The notes beneath the pieces were generated by a model. It saw only the letters and a program-made list of their open reading frames with translations, did no database searches and had not been told where the DNA came from. Made by a program: the position numbers and the translations under genes. Below, piece by piece: positions 62,597 through 64,000 of a DNA stretch of 64,000 nucleotides. Origin of the DNA: an uncultured Clostridium sp. (GTDB lineage: Bacteria > Bacillota > Clostridia > Oscillospirales > Acutalibacteraceae); NCBI GenBank assembly GCA_902471875.1, contig CABRLN010000001.1:62001-126000 (forward strand), written 5' to 3'. How positions within the stretch are numbered: position 1 is the stretch's first letter; every line of letters starts with the position of its first letter.

Positions 62597-62739
62597 AATT
62601 AAGCAGCATTGGACGGCTGCTAAATGACGTGGCTGTTATGGCTGATATTGTCGGAATGAGCATTACAGAGCATTTACCGTGGGACGCTTTTAACATGAGG
62701 AAAATATTATCAGACATTTCAATTTTTAAGGGGCATTGA
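62593..62739 (+). CDS. 48-residue open frame, possible remnant
   Basis: ATG 62593 overlaps the TGA of the regulator remnant, and its TGA (62737-62739) overlaps the TTG that may start the winged-helix gene. The product (LSSIGRLLNDVAVMADIVGM ... LPWDAFNMRKILSDISIFKG) is not recognised. The chain of overlapping starts and stops suggests translation, but the frame could equally be the fragment of a longer lost gene. Confidence 0.35.
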   Translation: MKLSSIGRLLNDVAVMADIVGMSITEHLPWDAFNMRKILSDISIFKGH

Positions 62740-63197
62740 TACACAAAACTAATGCTGATACAGAAAGGAAAATTACTATCGGGAAAATACTTCTGCTGAC
62801 ACTTAATGAACAGGAAGAAAAAGTAATTGATAAAATCATAGCGGCAATCGCTGACTGCATACCACTTGAAGCCGTGCAGACTATCCCCATTCCTACTTCA
62901 AGAATGACTTTTTCGGGACTGGAAATAATACAGAGCAGGCGACAGGTACTTCAAGACGGGGAGGAAGTAAACCTTACCCGCCTTGAATACAGTACCCTTG
63001 TATTTCTTGCTTCCAACCCCGGCATTGTCCTCACAAGAACACAGATATTTGAAGCCGTTTGGAACATGGAAAGCGATAGCTGCCATTCAAGCGTTGCTAA
63101 CGTAATTTACAACCTACGGAAAAAGATAGAGCCGGACAGTAAGAACCCGACCTATATCAAAACCGTGTTAGGTGTCGGCTATAAATTCAATGGATAA
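62736..63197 (+). CDS. stand-alone winged-helix protein (OmpR-type DNA-binding domain)
   Basis: About 153 residues. The C-terminal 95 residues are a Trans_reg_C winged helix (SGLEIIQSRRQVLQDGEEVNLTRLEYSTLVFLASNPGIVLTRTQIFEAVW, then NVIYNLRKKIEPD and YIKTVLGVGYKF). There is no receiver domain; the first 55 residues (KILLLTLNEQEEKVIDKIIAAIADCIPL) are a short different domain. Stand-alone proteins of this design recur near the relaxase of related elements, so it may regulate transfer genes. The start is uncertain: TTG 62736 is the only standard in-frame codon near the beginning, and its AAGGGG is rather close. Confidence 0.75.
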   Translation: MIHKTNADTERKITIGKILLLTLNEQEEKVIDKIIAAIADCIPLEAVQTIPIPTSRMTFSGLEIIQSRRQVLQDGEEVNLTRLEYSTLVFLASNPGIVLTRTQIFEAVWNMESDSCHSSVANVIYNLRKKIEPDSKNPTYIKTVLGVGYKFNG

Positions 63198-63198
63198 A

Positions 63199-63337
63199 CA
63201 CCGAGGAATAATGATTGATACATTATCATTTCCCGGTGTCTTTTTCTGCTCTTGTGGACGCTTAAAAGCCGTTTTCCGGGCGGCAATGGGTATTCTCTAC
63301 CTACGCCATAAAACGCCCCGGAAATGCCCTTAAAATG
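63199..63337 (+). repeat. right copy of cargo-flanking direct repeat, with terminator
   Basis: Begins with an imperfect hairpin (CACCG...CGGTG outer arms at 63199-63203 and 63234-63238, AATGAT/ATCATT inside) and a T-run to 63245 that ends the winged-helix transcript. From 63251 it matches the left copy at 60053 in order and spacing. It also separates this transcript from the convergent relaxase gene. Confidence 0.78.
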
Positions 63338-63365
63338 CCTTGTACGCCTGCCCTAACTGTCCGCA

Positions 63366-64000
63366 TTACCTCTCTGTTTCCTTTTCCCGTTCCGGCTGCT
63401 TCGCCTGCCGCAAGATACTGTCTACGTTCTGCTTGATTGTATCATACTGCTTCACTTTCTTTTTCAGCTTCCCGTACTCTTGATACAGTTTGTCTTTTTT
63501 CTCCGTAAGCTCCTTATACTCCGTATGCAGCGTTTTGAAGTCGGGCAGCTTCCCGCCGTTCTTTGCCGCCTGCAACGTCTTAGCGGCGGCTTCGTGAATG
63601 ATGATACTGCTCTCATTCCCCCGCAGGAATTTTTCTTTGTCCTTTGCCTTTTTATACTGCGTATAGACCGCCTTTGTCTGTTGGTATGCGGATATATTTT
63701 TCATCAAAAGGGATATGTCGGACAATCTATTTTCCAAGCCTTTCAGCGTGGCGGCGGTATTTTCGCTTTCCGTATGCACTTCATCAAGTACCGCCTGCAA
63801 CTGTTCATACTCTGAAATGTCATGCTCCGTTAGGAAATTCAAAGTCTTTGCCGCCTGCTTCAAGTTGTGTATCTTCGCCCATTGTTCATAGCCTTTGCTT
63901 TCCGCTGCCTTGATACTGTTCTGAATGTCTATCAGCATGGAGATACCCGCTTTTTCCTGCCTTAACGCTTTCGGCTTCGCCCGGTATGTCCCGGCAATCC
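63366..64000 (-). CDS. relaxase, C-terminal part (5' end beyond the window)
   Basis: At least 211 residues, open to the window end: before the ATG at 63938 the frame continues IAGTYRAKPKALRQEKAGIS. The visible part is the helical C-terminal region found in relaxases of Tn1549/CTn4-type elements (LIDIQNSIKAAESKGYEQWAKIHNLKQAAKTLNFLTEHDI; long coiled coil up to KKVKQYDTIKQNVDSILRQAK). The nickase domain with its catalytic Tyr and the HxH metal site lies outside. It runs opposite to the transfer operon. Its tail (KQPEREKETER) is charged but lacks the KPSIR motif. Confidence 0.85.
   Translation of the reverse strand, partial: IAGTYRAKPKALRQEKAGISMLIDIQNSIKAAESKGYEQWAKIHNLKQAAKTLNFLTEHDISEYEQLQAVLDEVHTESENTAATLKGLENRLSDISLLMKNISAYQQTKAVYTQYKKAKDKEKFLRGNESSIIIHEAAAKTLQAAKNGGKLPDFKTLHTEYKELTEKKDKLYQEYGKLKKKVKQYDTIKQNVDSILRQAKQPEREKETER

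Larger units (their letters stand above)
39216..64000. mobile_element. integrative conjugative element, Tn1549/CTn4 type (left part; right end outside window)
   Basis: From about 39,216 the DNA becomes GC-richer and the genes are those of a Firmicutes conjugative transposon related to C. difficile CTn4 and Tn1549: PcfB, VirD4 (CD1115 type), Maff2, VirB6 (CD1112), PrgI, VirB4 (CD1110), CD1108 NlpC/P60, DUF4315, DUF4366, topoisomerase III, Ard/LPD polyvalent protein, TTRAP and relaxase. The left boundary is inferred from the broken ATPase gene (between about 39,210 and 39,221). No integrase, excisionase or right end is in the window, so the recombinase type and att core cannot be read. An AT-rich cargo (60,218-62,435) is nested in the element. 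Confidence 0.93.

Noticed and set aside
1..64000. tRNA, rRNA genes and CRISPR arrays
   Set aside because: I looked for cloverleaf arms with the GGTTCGAATCC-type T-loop, rRNA motifs and regularly spaced repeats and saw none; a covariance-model scan would be needed to exclude diverged small RNAs.
39216..64000. The GC-rich segment as a prophage
   Set aside because: There are no capsid, terminase, portal or tail genes; the gene content is that of a type IV secretion conjugation system. The NlpC/P60 hydrolase belongs to that system.

Overview
The window joins two very different pieces of DNA. Positions 1 to about 39,215 are an AT-rich bacterial chromosome. Positions about 39,216 to 64,000 (the window end) are a visibly GC-richer integrative conjugative element (ICE). 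The chromosomal gene set (two-domain cell-surface nitrilase, tandem GluRS/GlnRS, Cys T-box, PadR-HAAS pair, sbcCD, malic enzyme) and the Gram-positive transfer genes point to a Firmicute of the class Clostridia, probably a gut Oscillospirales/Ruminococcaceae-like organism. That placement is inference.

Chromosome, left to right: the 3' part of ilvB and a citrate synthase; a secreted, wall- or membrane-anchored protein with two nitrilase domains behind a strong promoter and a 46-nt perfect hairpin; gltX and glnS; then, on the minus strand, valS, a small lipoprotein gene, lepA and nth; a HAD hydrolase, an Ig-like/FG-GAP-like surface protein and a second HAD phosphatase; sbcD-sbcC; malic enzyme; a GtrII-like membrane protein; rimO-pgsA; a cysteine T-box driving cysS, with uppP downstream; two small membrane proteins; a PadR-HAAS pair; and a minus-strand block holding an ABC-2 exporter (ATPase, two permeases) and a DesK/NarL-type two-component system.

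The ICE sits in the exporter ATPase gene, right at the Walker A motif, so the exporter has lost its ATPase N-terminus and its upstream control region. The element belongs to the Tn1549 / C. difficile CTn4 type. From its left end it carries a replication-initiator-like protein, DUF5348, PcfB, the VirD4 coupling protein, a long leader, a Maff2 pilin-like protein, VirB6, PrgI (VirB3-like), VirB4, a Mom-like DNA-modification protein, DUF6674, an NlpC/P60 wall hydrolase (CD1108 family), DUF4315, DUF4366, topoisomerase III, a 1,581-residue polyvalent anti-restriction/metallopeptidase protein, a further conserved protein and TTRAP. An AT-rich cargo operon (MarR, EamA exporter, RNase Z-like MBL hydrolase) follows, flanked by two diverged copies of a terminator-plus-spacer repeat. 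Then come regulator remnants, a winged-helix protein and, on the opposite strand, the C-terminal part of the relaxase running off the window. The integrase and right end are not in view.

The most interesting signal is a shared tail: four otherwise unrelated ICE proteins (PcfB, DUF6674, the polyvalent protein and its downstream neighbour) each carry a basic KPS(I/L)R motif 26 to 29 residues from the C-terminus. One explanation is a protein-export signal read by the conjugation machine, which could carry anti-restriction proteins into the recipient along with the DNA. Together with the Mom-like and Ard-like proteins this suggests a layered system for protecting incoming DNA.
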